Assembly (NCBI RefSeq): GCF_000204055.1 | Contig: NW_006768772.1 | Span: 1,940,759-2,004,758, forward strand | Reading direction: 5' to 3' | Length of the DNA stretch: 64,000 nt | Source: Melampsora larici-populina 98AG31 | Lineage: Eukaryota > Basidiomycota > Pucciniomycetes > Pucciniales > Melampsoraceae | Shown: positions 47,601-59,779 of the stretch, one piece after another | Position numbering within the stretch: position 1 is the stretch's first letter | How the letters are laid out: each line of letters opens with the position of its first letter | The notes under the pieces: model-generated | Databases searched by the model: none | What the model saw: only the letters and a program-made list of their open reading frames with translations | Told to the model about the DNA's origin: nothing | Program-made: the position numbers and the translations under genes

Positions 47601-48796
47601 AAAGCGACCGCAAAGAGTGTCTACAAAGTAGATACCGTTTTTTTTTGTTAGGCGTGACTTGGAGTTGGTACTGAAACACATGTAACCGAATACTTACGAT
47701 GACTCTCATGATGGGTTTTACAAATCGTCGGCTGAGAAAGGGTGTAGCTCCCGATGGGAGATGCACAATTGACGTTATGGAAGGCAAAGCTAATTCCGCA
47801 CCAGGTTTCCTGTAGACGAAATGAATATCACCCCGAAAATCATGAGATCAGTGCATTTATGTTGGAAGATGTGGTTCAAGGTTACGCACTCAGGTGGATA
47901 CATTTGTGAGAATAAGGCAAAGGGACCTCCTTCTCCTTCTCCGGTTCTATGTCAGGAAACAGAAACGTGAATAACGTGAATACACAAGAAATGGTGGATT
48001 AAGTTGAGACATGAAGGCGAGCTTACCCAAACTAATTTTTGATAGAGAGATGAGGTGAATCAAAGAGATCAAAAACCATGTCATGTTTTGTCCAGAATTT
48101 GTCACAGGGGGTTGATGGCTAAGCGTACCTCTAGAGCAATCAGACTGTACTTGATCAGTGGGACAATTGTCAAGGCCCAAAGAATTCTATGTGGATAAAA
48201 ACATATGAGAAAGTTGGGCGGTGATTGATATTGTAACAAGGTGATCTCAAGACTCACGCGCTAATTGCTCCAAGCGCGTCTTCGGCACTTGGTGCGGGCC
48301 CCTCTGGGGGGAAAATACCTAAGAAGATAAAAATCGGTCATTATCGGATTGCAGTGAAAGTTGCTTGATGGAGAGAAAGATCAGTTGATGTTGGCTTACC
48401 ATTCAGCACATACAACGGACTTGTGCTGATTTTTATCAAGCAAAGATAACACCTGATCAACTTGGGTTGCTTGTATGGAGGATGAAGATATCTCATAAAT
48501 ACAAACCCTATGTCACCATAAATCACACCCACCGATGCGAATGCCGTGATGAGCAGGGACGGAGCTGCCTAGAAAAAACGATAAATCAAATCAAATCAAA
48601 TCAAAGGACAAAGGTGGTGTGGCGCAGGTAAGAAATGGATGGTTCCCAATGAGAGTGGAATCTGGGATATGTCGGTGTAGCTTGATGTGGTGAGGGAGGG
48701 TGATAAAGCGAGGGTAAATACCTGCTTATAGCGCGCATCGAGGGTCTCCGTCCAGGTCAGAGCTCTTGCTGGCAACGAGTCAAGTCCTTTGGGCAT
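44660..48796 (-). CDS. HAK1: HAK/KUP-family high-affinity potassium transporter
   Basis: Potassium-proton symporter of the plasma membrane, by family. Start at 48796 (MPKGLDSLPARALTWTETLD), stop at 44660 (...LRIGVNAEI). Many short introns; the hallmark GVIYGDIGTSPLYVLNG is rebuilt across one of them (about 48500/48430). Other conserved blocks: ISAILWALTIVPLIKY, GEGEGGPFALFSQMYP, TLFAVALIISDGILTPAVSV, ITGVEALFA, LAWIYPALILAYLGQGAQLI, SIPGGSGGGLWWIVWVFGML, ATIVASQAMITASFSLIQQM, GTVGVTAGFGSNSSLTSA and IPHGAWFTLTIGCLIGIFLL. About a dozen membrane segments are expected. The cytoplasmic tail is long, with a Ser/Pro/Glu-rich insertion (about 45640-46160) before the conserved RVIVFLSIRVVGVPHL segment. 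Confidence 0.95.
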
Positions 48797-50589
48797 CGCA
48801 AAGAGGTTCTCGTTTTGTTATGATGAGCTGGTAAACGGATGCGAGGTAACGCCACGGGATATGGTGATCAGAGTCGTGTCGAACCTTTCGCAAAAAGATG
48901 TTGCCCGGTGGTGAAGAGGTCGATTGAGGGAGCTTGCTTCAATATATCTGCAATGCGTAATGACACAGTCACTTAAAGTTAATGATTAATCAATGTAGTA
49001 CAGAACAATTACTATTCATACCGAGTTTCCAGAAGATGAGATATTTATAAACTTATCATTGGAAGAAGGGCAAGCGGTCATGAAGAAATTCGAGATCGGG
49101 TGAGAGGAAAAGACAATGGTGAAGATCTTTATTCGATTGGCTGAGAATATGAAAAGGCCGGTTTCATCAAATTTGATAATTGGCTATGAATCGATCCATT
49201 TTCACATCAAACCACACGCCTTCTCACCGAAGCAACAACTAATGACAATCCTATGGTAAGCTTAACACGCGAGGCGCGCGGACGTGGCCGCGCAGAGAGG
49301 GCTTGTGCGTATGGTTACTTCACCCCTCAGTGGTCTTTCACGTGGTAGTACCGGTTGACTTGGAACGTTTCGAGGCACGGCTGACGCCAACATCAAGGTG
49401 TAGGCAGTCGACTATGTACACCATTGGCCTCATGCTGTTGTTATGTATGCTCGAATAAAAGGGATATAGACCGAGAAGGAGCTGATGATGTGATGCCATT
49501 GGGAGCGAGATCTTACTCGCCCGTCGTCCATCGGCGACGGATGCGTTGGAAGCCTTGGAAGCGTCTACCGCTACGGCGGATCAAATCCAAGACCTCCCAA
49601 AGACTTTATGACATTCACAAAGGACCTTTTCCTGACGCTTAGAGAGGAACAGATAGTTGTACCTCATGAGAATGTGGGCTGAGTATCAATGTTATCTTAG
49701 CAAATCTTCCCGATGAAAACGAGTGAGGGCAGGCTAAATTGTTGTTGTCTCAAGTTTCTGTTTTACGATGTTCTTGAATGCACGAAACTGAATAGGGATT
49801 TATCTCAACATAATTCACGCCTTTCATGTGAGCAAAGCTACTATTGCAAGTATCAAAAAAACTATAACTCTCACGGGCTTCCCATATCGCGTACAAGCAT
49901 TGTGCAAAAAGCTGGAACGTGTTGTTTTTTTGTCGACAATTGCTTCCTTTCAAGAAGCTTCATAATTCACCTGGGATAAACTTCGAGTTACGACATTTCT
50001 GCTTGTAATGACGTAGTTTGAGAATGCCCCTATACAGAACCAAAACTTCATGTCTGATTTAACAATCTTTTGGCCGAGAAAAACCATATCCTACAGCTGA
50101 CCTTCAAGTTGCTTCGTTGGAATGGACAAGCACCAAAATTCAGCTTGGATTGCTTTCTCAGAAGGTGTAGTGTTTTCAAAACCCTTTCATTGCTATGAAG
50201 TCGTTGGATTGAATAAGAAGCAGGTTACATTTATTTGTTTATGATAAGAAGGGAAAGAGTTTTTTTAGTTAGTCATCAAGATGCTGAGGAGGTCACAGGT
50301 ATGGCAAGTTGGAAAAGTCCCCAGCCAAAATTTTCTGACTGGAACACCAAGTATCAAACTTGTGTAGTACCCTGTAGTACCTGTACAAGCCATGAGTCTC
50401 TCTCTTGACTCTTCCATTAATAGGAGTCTCACATTTCCTATTTGCATGTTTTCATTTTCATTTTTATTTTTCTAAAACTTTAAGACTTTTTCGTGTCTTT
50501 TCTGTTTCATGTTTTTTCATATTTAAACTCTACTCTAAACAATGCTACCGTAATCAAATACCATGAGCTTTAAGACTTAATTAATTAAG
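48797..50589. other. Intergenic region upstream of HAK1
   Basis: Contains the transporter promoter and about 1.8 kb of mostly featureless DNA. A small plus-strand frame at 49424-49642 encodes a 72-residue Cys- and Arg-rich peptide (start MASCCCYVCSNKRDI); with no recognised family it is only a possible gene. A CG-rich patch lies at about 49266-49300. Confidence 0.4.
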
Positions 50590-50596
50590 TCTTAAC

Positions 50597-50720
50597 GCGT
50601 GTGTGGGGGGGGCCGGTAGGCCGCTGGTATCTGACGGGGTAGGCTCTCTGCTACCTACTCTCGGGACATATCGTCCGGAGCCTGCGGAGAGCCTATCTCG
50701 GTAGGTCCCAAGGCTTGCCT
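50597..50720. repeat. GC-rich structured segment at the 3' side of the YR element
   Basis: A GC-rich island in AT-rich DNA holding a perfect 9 bp inverted pair TAGGCTCTC (50640-50648) and GAGAGCCTA (50687-50695) and further complementary pieces (CGGTAGG, CTACC, GGGAC/GTCCC). Its place downstream of the recombinase gene suggests a terminal repeat or recombination site, which is inference. Confidence 0.5.
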
Positions 50721-50873
50721 GCCCCTATACCTCGCTTTAATCCCCACTCTTCAATTAGCTTTTTTTTTTTTTTTTGTAATCGTCGTTAGACTTTCGCTAT
50801 TTCAAATGCTCTTTCTATGACTACACTACACAACGTGAAATTACTTCAACCACAACACTTGCATAGGTTCGTT

Positions 50874-52139
50874 TCAAACTTCTTGTTCTTTCACCGATTC
50901 CCTTCCGTTTTCTTCCTTTCTATCTTCTTCTCTTATCTTCATCCATTCCCAAATCAACTTAGCATCCTCAATGTTGCCTTCTGTATACTTTCTCAGGTAT
51001 AACTGGTAGGATTTAGACTCCCAACGCCCTGACCGTACAATATCTTCCAATGGGAGGTTCTCGTTCCACTTGAGCGTTGCACCTCCTATCCTAAAGGAAT
51101 GACCTGACAGTTGATGGTTTTTGTCTTTCATTGACCATATACGTTTAAATATGTTCAACGTAGTTGTCTTCGTCAAAGTCATCAGCTTGCCTTTCTCATC
51201 CGTATACGACAACAGCCTTTCCGACAACCCGAGCCCCGGATTTTCTCTAAAAACCCTCTCAATCGCTCTAACTGGACATAAAAACGACGGAATCCGTTTG
51301 ACATGTAGGTATTGTAGTTCCCCAGGTTTCGCCGTTTTGGCGTCGTGCAGGGCCAACTTGAAATAAGAGTGATCAGGTGCGTAAATCAAGTCCCTCCTTA
51401 GAATCAGAGCCTTCGTCTTCTCATCCGATACTAATTCACCTAATCGCGCCATACCCCAGAAGGCAATCAAGGCTACTGCTAAGGCCAAGTGATCCCGTTT
51501 ACTTCCTTTATCTAATCCAATCACTAGTTCCGCCAGATGTCTTAACTGCACTGGCTGCCTGACTACCTTCTGATCTTCTCTACACTTCGCGTCGGCCATA
51601 CTTGCAGCTTTTAGGAGTAACTTCGAGGTCTTGTCATTCTCCACCGGAAAGGGCTCACCGTGGAACAAGTGCCACGAACGTATTCCAGTTATGTACTTAA
51701 TCAGTGTAGTTGCTGTCACCTTATGTTCATCATTTAAAATTCTTGACCCATCTTCATCATCCAGATTGATGTTATATTCTCTTCCACCCCATACTATAAA
51801 TTTCCACAATCGATCTTGGTTCAATGGTAACAACTCTTCTCTTCTCAAACCTTCCGAGTTTCCAAAACTCTCTAATTTTGACATTGCTGTGCTATAGTTT
51901 TGTAGTGTCGTTTGCGTCCAACTCCCTCTCAACAACTTCGTTTTGATTTTACTCTCTCTCCAATCGATTACCCTATAATCAATTATACATGACCAATCAT
52001 AACAATAAAGAAAATCAACCTTTTGGCCAACACTTCTAAAATGAAACCTGATCATGACAAACACCATACAGACGAAAAACACTCGAACTCACCCTCTTCT
52101 ATTTTGCAAAAACTTCTTTACTTTCGACTCGTTTATCAT
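50874..52139 (-). CDS. Tyrosine recombinase of the DIRS-like element
   Basis: Likely two exons: 52139-52093 (MINESKVKKFLQNRRG) and from about 51973 to 50874, joined across a GTGAGT..TATAG intron with phase intact; the ATG at 52082 used by the longest frame lies in the intron. N-terminal SAM-like core-binding region: WTQTTLQNYSTAMSKLESFG. Catalytic domain: ALIAFWGMARLGELVSDE (first Arg), a Lys-containing beta region (FKLALHDAKTAKPGE), GHSFRIGGATLKW (H-x-x-R) and GRWESKSYQLYLRKY (nucleophilic Tyr). All catalytic residues are present. The C-terminus is charged. It would integrate the circular cDNA without making a target duplication. Confidence 0.9.
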
Positions 52140-52145
52140 TCTCAC

Positions 52146-53990
52146 TTAATCTCGCACCAACAGCGTTACGAGGTCTCTCGGTAGATTTAGTCTGACTTCT
52201 TTCGAGTAATCTTTTTCCACTCGCTGACCCCTTGATAGTTCGTCCGCTTTGTTATCTCCAGAGGCCACTCTCCGCGCCAAAATCGAACAATCAAGACGGG
52301 TAAGTACTTTTTGTATCTGCTTCCACTCTTCGTTTACCAGACAATGTTTTGACTTTGATTTTGTGATGACTGCTTCAGTTGTCGTATTATCGGTGTAGAC
52401 AACGAAGTTTTGATTTTTCGATGGCATTAATTGTTCGATCATCAATAAGCCGATTCTCACTGCTACAGTTTCAATCCAGGCAATATCACGTTTCTGACAC
52501 CCTTGTGAAATGCCTACAGTTCTCCAATTCTCGACTAGTGTGAAACTCGACCAATTGACCCCGATCAACACTCCCAGACCATAACTCGTGCTAGCGTCGC
52601 CCACCCATCCGATCTCCTTCGGCTCCACATCTGCTTTAAACCTTAACCTGTCAAAATTCTCTAAGCTTTTCAACCATTCCCGCAACTCTTCTTTTGCCCC
52701 TTCCGGTACCTCCCTCAAAGCACTCTTGTTATACCACGACTTGTCCCACCAATAAAGGTTCCAAAGGTAGCATTTCATCATCGGCAAAATATACACCATA
52801 TGACTCAGTTGACCTACGATCTTTTCTACCTCCTTCTTGGAGCATTTCCTCAATGGTGAAAGTAAGCATTTCAATTTCTCTATTCGTTCCAACATCTTCT
52901 CTTGTGGCAATCATACTGATTTTTCATCTCCATTCCAAATAAAACCCAGATATTTCTGCTCGACGTCCCAATCTGCAAACTTCTCATCATTTGATTGAAC
53001 TCCTAATCCATTACTAACTTGGATTACATCCTTCATGTTTAGTAAGTCACCTTCCACTTTTACGAACATATTGTCATCAACCCATCTAAACACTTCTTTC
53101 ACATTCAGGACCGACTTTATGATATCTCGCCATGCATCTGCTAACCATCCGAACGTTCCACAACCAGCCACACCACCAAACAGAATCCGAGTGTCTACCC
53201 AGATGTTTCCATTAAAATCCTTAATAGTTAAGTACCTCCACTGTTCAACTGGAGTTGACCCCTGCCTGTAAGCCTTTTTCCAATCAACAATTGCTAATAA
53301 TAATTTGTTTCCTATATTTATTATGAAATCTCTGGCTACCTTATTGAAATCGTCCCAGGATGTTTCGAAGTCCCTCTTATCTACAAACGAATTAACTGAA
53401 GGAATATCTTCTCCTGGTTCTTCATACACTGCTGATTTAATCCATCTAGTTGCCGAATCTATCTGTATGTCTACATCTTCTTCCTCCAATTCTGACTCTT
53501 GACTACCTGTTTCATTAACCTTTCTTTTCTTGGATGGTATATTTTTATTTCTCGGATATGATAGGTCGTTTATCATTCGCAACGACCCATCATTATTCGT
53601 CACGCTCCCCATCGGATTCGACCTGAAGAAGCCAAACCTGTTGTATACTTCTTCGTGAGTGAATGGTCCGTAAATCCTCCCCATCTTCCTTTCCTTATAT
53701 AAATTTTTCATGATCTTATCTTTAACTGCCAATGCTGACTTGTGATTGTCTGGTGTAAACCATCTATTTTCATTCCAAATATGGGGTGGAATACCTTGGT
53801 CGAAGCCTTTCACCAGACCCAACCACACTTTTTTCCATTTTTCAGTTAAACCACAGTCCTCTAACAGCAGCCGCCATTCTTCGAGATGCATTTCACATTT
53901 CGGTTCAACTGGCCAACTCAATAGTGAGTCTGGGTTGTCTACTTCATAATTCTCATCAGTTTCCGCATTCTCAAGTCCTTTGATGGGCAG
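52146..53990 (-). pseudogene. Reverse transcriptase-RNase H of the DIRS-like element, one in-frame TGA
   Basis: One frame covers 53990 to 52146, broken only by TGA at 52911-52913 between RT and RNase H. RT shows NRWFTPDN, NPMGSVTNNDGSLRMINDLS, LLAIVDWKKAYRQGS (first catalytic Asp) and VFRWVDDNMFVKV, a WVDD variant of the usual YxDD. RNase H shows EIGWVGDASTSYGLGVLIG (Asp), IAWIETVAVRIGLL (Glu), FVVYTDNTTTEAVI (Asp) and RRVASGDNKADELSRG (Asp). The frame is open upstream of 53921 without an ATG (LENAETDENYEVDNPDSLLS), so an exon acceptor near 54020 is likely. A single C-to-T change of CGA would explain the stop; otherwise the enzyme looks intact. Confidence 0.9.
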
Positions 53991-54316
53991 GTTATCTTGT
54001 ACAACTTTTGTTGATTTCGCATAATGTCTAAAATTATCAAATCATAACCAACAGACAACGTAAAGGTGTATGAAATACCACAATCAGTATCGTAACTAAT
54101 AAACATCATCTCAGGAACATGAAGATAAATTGGTTTAACTGCATTTGGAGCATCACGAAACACAAGTATACAATGTGTCATACGAACAACTAGACATTGT
54201 CAGATCTGACAGGAACAAGTATTTTACGATAGCGGTGGGGGGAGGGGAGGAAGGAGAAAATAAAAGAGTACGCAGAACACATATTCCATCATCTCAACAC
54301 CGAAGTACCCTCCTAC

Positions 54317-56790
54317 TCACATTGATCCTGAAGCTGAATTACTATTTCCACTTCCTTCCGCATTTTTACTCCCACTTGCTCCTATCGACTTATCGAAGCT
54401 ACCTGGTCCGATTGAAGGACACAAATTTCCTCCTCTTCCCGTAACAGCACCCCTACCTCCTCTATGATTACCACCTCTCATCCCACCTCGATTACCACTA
54501 CCACCTCTATTACTCCCAACATTTGGCATGAAGGTGTGTTGATTATGATAGAATGGTGACGAGTTATAGTAGGGTTGACTAACATATCCGTTATTTGAAT
54601 AGTCGTGCGCATTCCCGTAAGGATTGTTCACTTGAGGCACAGGTCGTGAGTAGAAAGGGTTAAACTTAGTACCTTTGTATTTCACCGCTTTTCCATTTGC
54701 AAGCACTGATAAATTACTACCAACTACTGGATTGACTGGTTGGTTATTAGATACTGATAAGTTCCTGCCTGTCAGCATCTCTGCCTGTGTGTCGATAAGA
54801 GCATGATTCGAGTCCCATGAGGCGTGCTGAGGGTAAGTTTCCCCATTCAAAGGACTGATGTTTTGCATGACGTTTCCAAATGCATAGGGGTTGTCAACAT
54901 AGTTGTAGTCGTTAAAATGTTTCGCATCTTCCTTAGCTCTCTCCGCTAACTCTACGTTCAAGGTACCTACGTCCGCCATTGATCCGTCAGGTAATCTATT
55001 CTCCCAAACGTTACGACGGTGCGCTATGTCGTATCTCATAGCCGGGGTCCATTTCCCGTAATTTTTAACTTGGATTTGTAATACGTTCTCTTTGTGCAAA
55101 CGTAATCTAGGTGCAATCGGTGAGTCTTTTTGAGAGTCTAAAATATCATATTTTTCGGCTTGATATTTTACCATTAAATTGAATCTTGTTGACCATTCAT
55201 TTGATGTAAGGCGGTATTCATTTACGTAAGGTAACCCAACATATGATATAACATTCGTCGAACAGCTTGTCTTAGTAGATCGGGTTTTCATGAATAGAGC
55301 ATCTTGCAAAATCCAAGTAGGATCAAAAATTGAAACGGACATGTGAATATTTTTATTTATCATGATATCATGGAAATATTGGGATAGACCTGTCATGTCA
55401 TTTGTCGGTAAACTTCCGATTATCATTTTGGTGTTTGTTTCAATCTTTGTCTTAGACTTGTCTTTTGTCGTCTCGGTCTGATTTTCTGATTCCTTCTTCT
55501 TTTCCTTAAAGGTGAAGTTCATCAAGCCTAGATCTCTCGGTTCGGTACCCTCTTTTTCACACCAGATTTGGTACTCTTCTTTAAACACTCTGTATTGATT
55601 GCTAATCAAACATTTTGTCGGTCAGGGTTTGTATCAAAACTTCAACTATGACAAGATCACATTCTTACATCATATCACGGTTCAGAGCTTCGTTAATATT
55701 AAATAGCCACTTCGCATGTCCGTGTTCAATCTGAACCGGTTCGGCCATAATCTCGATATCAGGTCCTAAGTCATTCAATAAAAACAAAACCCAAACAACA
55801 GCCACAATCGTAAGCATTCACGTTTTCGACTACATCAACTTTTTTTTTTTTTTTTTTTTTGGAAATCAATTTTATAAACACGTTTTATTTCATCTTTGTT
55901 GGAGGTGTAATTTCTAAACAGAAAAACACTTTCTCTTGTTCAGATTTACTATTTTCAGGGACGGCTATTAACCTTGGTCCTCAGTTTGATTTTATCATAT
56001 CATCAAACAACGGCCACTCCATATCATCAAGAATCTCTAGGTCCGTATCTATAATCATCAGATATTCGATGTTTCCCTTTTCTAGTTTCTACTCTGATCA
56101 TGTCATTTGATCTTTCTAGGTTATCTATAACAGCCACACTTGCATTCTGGGGAGGAATTGGCCACTCTGGGAAATCTTTCTTCTAAGGGGGGGATTATTC
56201 TCGTTTTCAGGCCACTCTGGGATTGATATTGTGGAAGGTATGACAGAATTTAAGGGGGGGGTATGCTTGACGTAACAAAATAGAAGAAATGATCGGAGAA
56301 GATATTCATAAAGAGGGAGCAGATTATTTGGATACTAGCCAAGGTCGTCATTGACAGGGGATCATTCTCGGGTAGGTATTGGGGGATTCGATTTCTCGAC
56401 AAGATATGAAATATATAGTAACTGAGATATATCGGAACAATATTGGTATCACTAACCAATTCCTGTTATGTTCCCCACGGACCTCGATTTCGGTAATTCA
56501 TCTTCACCAACTTCAACCTCTTCTTGACGCATCTCTTCATCACCACCAGTACCTTCTCCTGCTCCGGGTAAATTGGGTCCTTGATTACCGGTCGAAGTCG
56601 AGGTCATTTGGTTGGTCGTTTGTGAACCATCTCTTTCTTGCAGATTGTTCATTTCACCTTCATTTACCGTGTTCAATGCTTCAACCTTCTTTCCTTTTCT
56701 AGTTCGAGGTCTATTCGAATCAGATTGACTTGGAGTAGATGCTCGAGGTGGTAAGTTTTCGAGTCCTGTTGGAAGATCTGGTGCAGACAT
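54317..56790 (-). CDS. Gag-like protein of the DIRS-like element, several exons
   Basis: The main exon (to about 55605) encodes NQYRVFKEEYQIWCEKEGTE and a folded region (LSQYFHDIMI, SNEWSTRFNLMVKYQAEKYD, YGKWTPAMRYDIAHRRNVWE), then an Asn/Tyr-rich linker and an RGG-type nucleic-acid-binding tail (GGSGNRGGMRGGNHRGGRG). Upstream, exon IEIMAEPVQIEHGHAKWLFN..EALNRDM (about 55763-55668) joins it in phase across a GTAAGA..GATTAG intron. A likely first exon starts at 56790 (MSAPDLPTGLENLPPRASTP), an acidic disordered region. Exons between 55770 and 56460 are not resolved; they include two CCCAGAGTGGCC repeats (56160 and 56210 areas). Assignment as Gag rests on position and the RGG tail. Confidence 0.65.
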
Positions 56791-56800
56791 CTTCTTCTTT

Positions 56801-57389
56801 CTATACTTCTTCTGATTTCAGATATTACTAGGGAGTATGAAACTTTGTTCTTTTATTTACGAAGTATAATAAAAAGAAAATGTGTTGAAGAAATGTATGA
56901 GACTCTTTCTACCTTACTTGTACTCGATTTTTGTTGTTGAGTTGAGTAGCTGGAAATATATTTGTTAAAGATGTGAAATTATCTTTTACAAATTTTATTT
57001 CCGTTGGGGGAAAATCTTTTCCCCATTCGCTCTCGGTACCGTTCCTACCCCCGGTACTGAGAGCATCTTACCCATGTGCTCTGTTACCTTTTCATGGAAT
57101 TACACAGATGCTGTCGTACCTTTGGGCATCTGTGGCATTCACCTGTCTGATAAATTAGACTTCAAGTTGACATGTACCTTCAAGTATTCACAGCAGTGCC
57201 TGTCTTTTGGGAACTTTCCAGCATTTGGAGGTCAAAACAAAAGAAGTTGCTCCAGTGTTGTTTGCAAAATTCAGGATGACCCATTGGGAACCAGGAGGCG
57301 GACCATAATCTGGAAAGTAACAATTGGCTGAGAGTGAAGGTTTTGGTAAGATATATAAGACTCAGATGCAAGAAGATCAATCTTTGTGA
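56801..57389. other. Non-coding stretch right of the YR element
   Basis: No convincing gene. A small imperfect inverted repeat (TCTCGGTACCG and CCGGTACTGAGAG near 57031-57062) is visible. Sequence from about 57170 may belong to the unknown frame that follows. Confidence 0.35.
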
Positions 57390-57800
57390 ATGAAAAAAAT
57401 GGATTCCATATACAACCAGAATTCAACAGAAAAATCAAGCCCTGGATCTATTAAAGTGAAGAAGGTACAACACAAACAAGAACATTTGTTGACAATCCAA
57501 TATGATTTGATACAAATTGGGAACAATCTGATCTGGTCAGGTCTATACTATGACATCACTGCTGAATACATAAAACAGGACTGGATGGATGATGTCTTGA
57601 ATATTATGAGGACATGTGTTCAGGTGAATAAAATGAAAAGAGTACGGAAATTAAAGAGAAATGGAGCAGGGTTGAGTTTATCATCAGATCTCTGCATTGA
57701 CTCCAATACAGAATACTTTGGGCAATCACAGCCCCCAATTACTAGTCACTGGCAGGACAGTTTGCCCTGGCAACTTGAAAATGTTTTGAGATGGTTTTGA
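57390..57800 (+). CDS. Unknown 136-codon frame
   Basis: Open plus-strand frame starting MKKMDSIYNQNSTEKSSPGS and containing a coherent, protein-like segment (YDLIQIGNNLIWSGLYYDIT then EYIKQDWMDDVLNIMRTCVQ) and a Lys/Arg patch KMKRVRKLKRNG. No domain recognised and no introns needed. The next frame (57810-58190) is less protein-like. It may be a fragment of a repeated rust gene or of an element. Confidence 0.35.
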   Translation: MKKMDSIYNQNSTEKSSPGSIKVKKVQHKQEHLLTIQYDLIQIGNNLIWSGLYYDITAEYIKQDWMDDVLNIMRTCVQVNKMKRVRKLKRNGAGLSLSSDLCIDSNTEYFGQSQPPITSHWQDSLPWQLENVLRWF

Positions 57801-58392
57801 TTAGGCTTTTTGACTTACAGTATGCAGTTTTTGACAAGTTTTTGTGCATATCTTGACTGCTTATCAGATTTTTGCCTGGTCATCCAAAAGTTTTTGCCCA
57901 GTCATGGAACAGATCTACACATGGACATCAAGTTCATAATGGGCTGGAAACTTCAGTTCTCCATATGCAACCTAACCCAACAGCATTGGTGGAGTCCAAA
58001 CTTGATGTCTCACCGTGTCCGGGTAGTGTTAGCTTGTTGTCAAGAGCACACAACTTCCCTTTCTGCCTCAAAGGGAGTTGATGTGGTCTTGCCGACAAGC
58101 AAACCCTACACGGACACAGTGTTTCTCAAATTGCTTAAATACAAATTCTTATCATTGACATATCAAGAGTGTTCAAAAAAGGATCTATAAGTGTAATTAT
58201 GACAACATACTATGAACATTCAGCACTTTCTTGCACAAATCCCTGCTCAGATTACAAAAGTTGGTCAAGACAAAAAACCTCAATCAATTCAAAATCACTA
58301 GATTAATCAATTCAGCCATTGATATTTGTTGGGTGTTCAATACCAAAAGTACCTTATTTTTCTTGATGTCAACTAGCTGCCCAGTGACCTTG
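57801..58392. other. Flank of the solo LTR
   Basis: Only weak frames; no recognised domain. Ends at the target duplication CCTTG (58388-58392) of the solo LTR. Confidence 0.35.
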
Positions 58393-59492
58393 TGTCAGCC
58401 CTCGAGCTTTCGCGGAGCGAAAGCCAAGAGGACTTCAAATAAAAAATATATATAAAATTACAAAAATAAGTAAAAACACCTTGCGTCTAGTTTCAAAGAT
58501 GAATTAACAGTAAAAGCGTTGTATTTACACCTTTATAGCACCTGGAGTCTGGATGCCAAAGAAGGATGTAAATACACTTTAATCTTTATCTCCTACATAT
58601 TTACAAATACAAACACCTTGCGTCGAAGTGTCAGAAACGAAGCTAAAATTTCCCAGATATCTAACGTCCTTCAAAATTAGAAGAAATCGTGAAATATCTC
58701 CAAGTGACCAATACAAAAGAACAAACATAGATTCCCAAAAGGGAAGTACTCATTCCCTGTCCTGATCCGTCTAAACCACAAACCGGCCCAAGACAACTGA
58801 ACAAGTAGCTTAGATAACCACTAGATAATCATAATACGAGCAGAAGGAAAAAATGGTAACCACAGGTCAGCCAACAAGACAACATTGCTATAAATATCAG
58901 AGTCCTATCCCAGATATCTGAAGGGACTCACTTGGACAGCAGCATTCATCTCATAAAGATATTAAGAAGAACCTAACTACTGTTATAGCATTCTTACGAG
59001 TCCTAGTAAAACATACGTTCGGAAGCTCTAGTAAAAGATCTTTAGTAAGTTAAATTTTTAACTTCTTCCTCTCATCTTTTTCGCTCTTCTTCGATATATC
59101 CTCGTGGTATTATAGCTCTTGCTGTAAAGTCCTGAACTACTCTCATTCGTGAGGTAGTTATACCTTGGTCACGTACCACTGGTTCTGCAACGTGAAGTTG
59201 ACAGGATCCCTGTGTCTAGTAACACAGGCGCCTTTGTTGGAACTTCACCTTTGAAGGAACTACCGGTTCAGAGCTTGACCACCTCCTAGCTGTAAACCTA
59301 CAGTGGACCGGGATAATCCCGTTGATAAATCAAAAATATCTCCATTTACAATTTATTTACGCACCACTGGTTTCGTTCCTTTACAGAATATAATCTAGTG
59401 CATTATCTTACGGATCCAGTAAGATACTTGTCAGGACTGTAACGTGAGTAATTAGTGATACTCACCTGCTTTAAACTATAGCCACCCTGACA
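58393..59492. mobile_element. Solo LTR, 1100 bp
   Basis: Starts TGTCAG and ends CTGACA, with a perfect 5 bp target duplication CCTTG on both sides (58388-58392 and 59493-59497). A short strong hairpin GCTTTCGC-GGA-GCGAAAGC sits near the left end (about 58406-58424). A repeated AAACACCTTGCGTC block occurs near 58476 and 58612. No internal coding region is adjacent, so this is a solo LTR, most likely Gypsy by length. Confidence 0.92.
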
Positions 59493-59779
59493 CCTTGCCA
59501 CACATAATGACATGATATTCTCTGTGGTTGTTGTATATCACATATGCACTCAGCAAGTCTGGCAACAAATAGTACAAATTCTTGTGTTGGTCATCATCTT
59601 GAATAGGTATCAATGAATTTACAACAAGGAGTGGATGTTCAGAATTGGTAAGCTTGACACTTTCTGTGATACAGCCCTTCCACCTACAATCTACATCCCT
59701 TTCTGGCCAACAAGGGGTCCCATGTATGGGTTAATAGAGACATATGGCTAGTCTGTCAAAATTTTTGGGTAAACCTGCA

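Larger units (their letters stand above)
50590..56800 (-). mobile_element. DIRS-like tyrosine-recombinase retrotransposon
   Basis: Minus-strand order Gag-like, RT, RNase H, tyrosine recombinase, with no integrase or aspartic protease. That set is diagnostic of DIRS-order (DIRS/PAT/Ngaro) elements. Coding parts are almost intact. Borders are approximate: the 5' side is taken just above the Gag start (56790); the 3' side is taken at the GC-rich structured segment 50597-50720. Long T runs at 50760-50776 and 55838-55859 lie inside. Split or inverted terminal repeats typical of the order were not identified with confidence. Confidence 0.9.

Noticed and set aside
52082..52084. Start of the tyrosine recombinase at the longest-frame Met
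   Set aside because: The first about 35 residues are hydrophobic intron-derived sequence; a GT-AG intron joins an upstream exon beginning at 52139 in phase.
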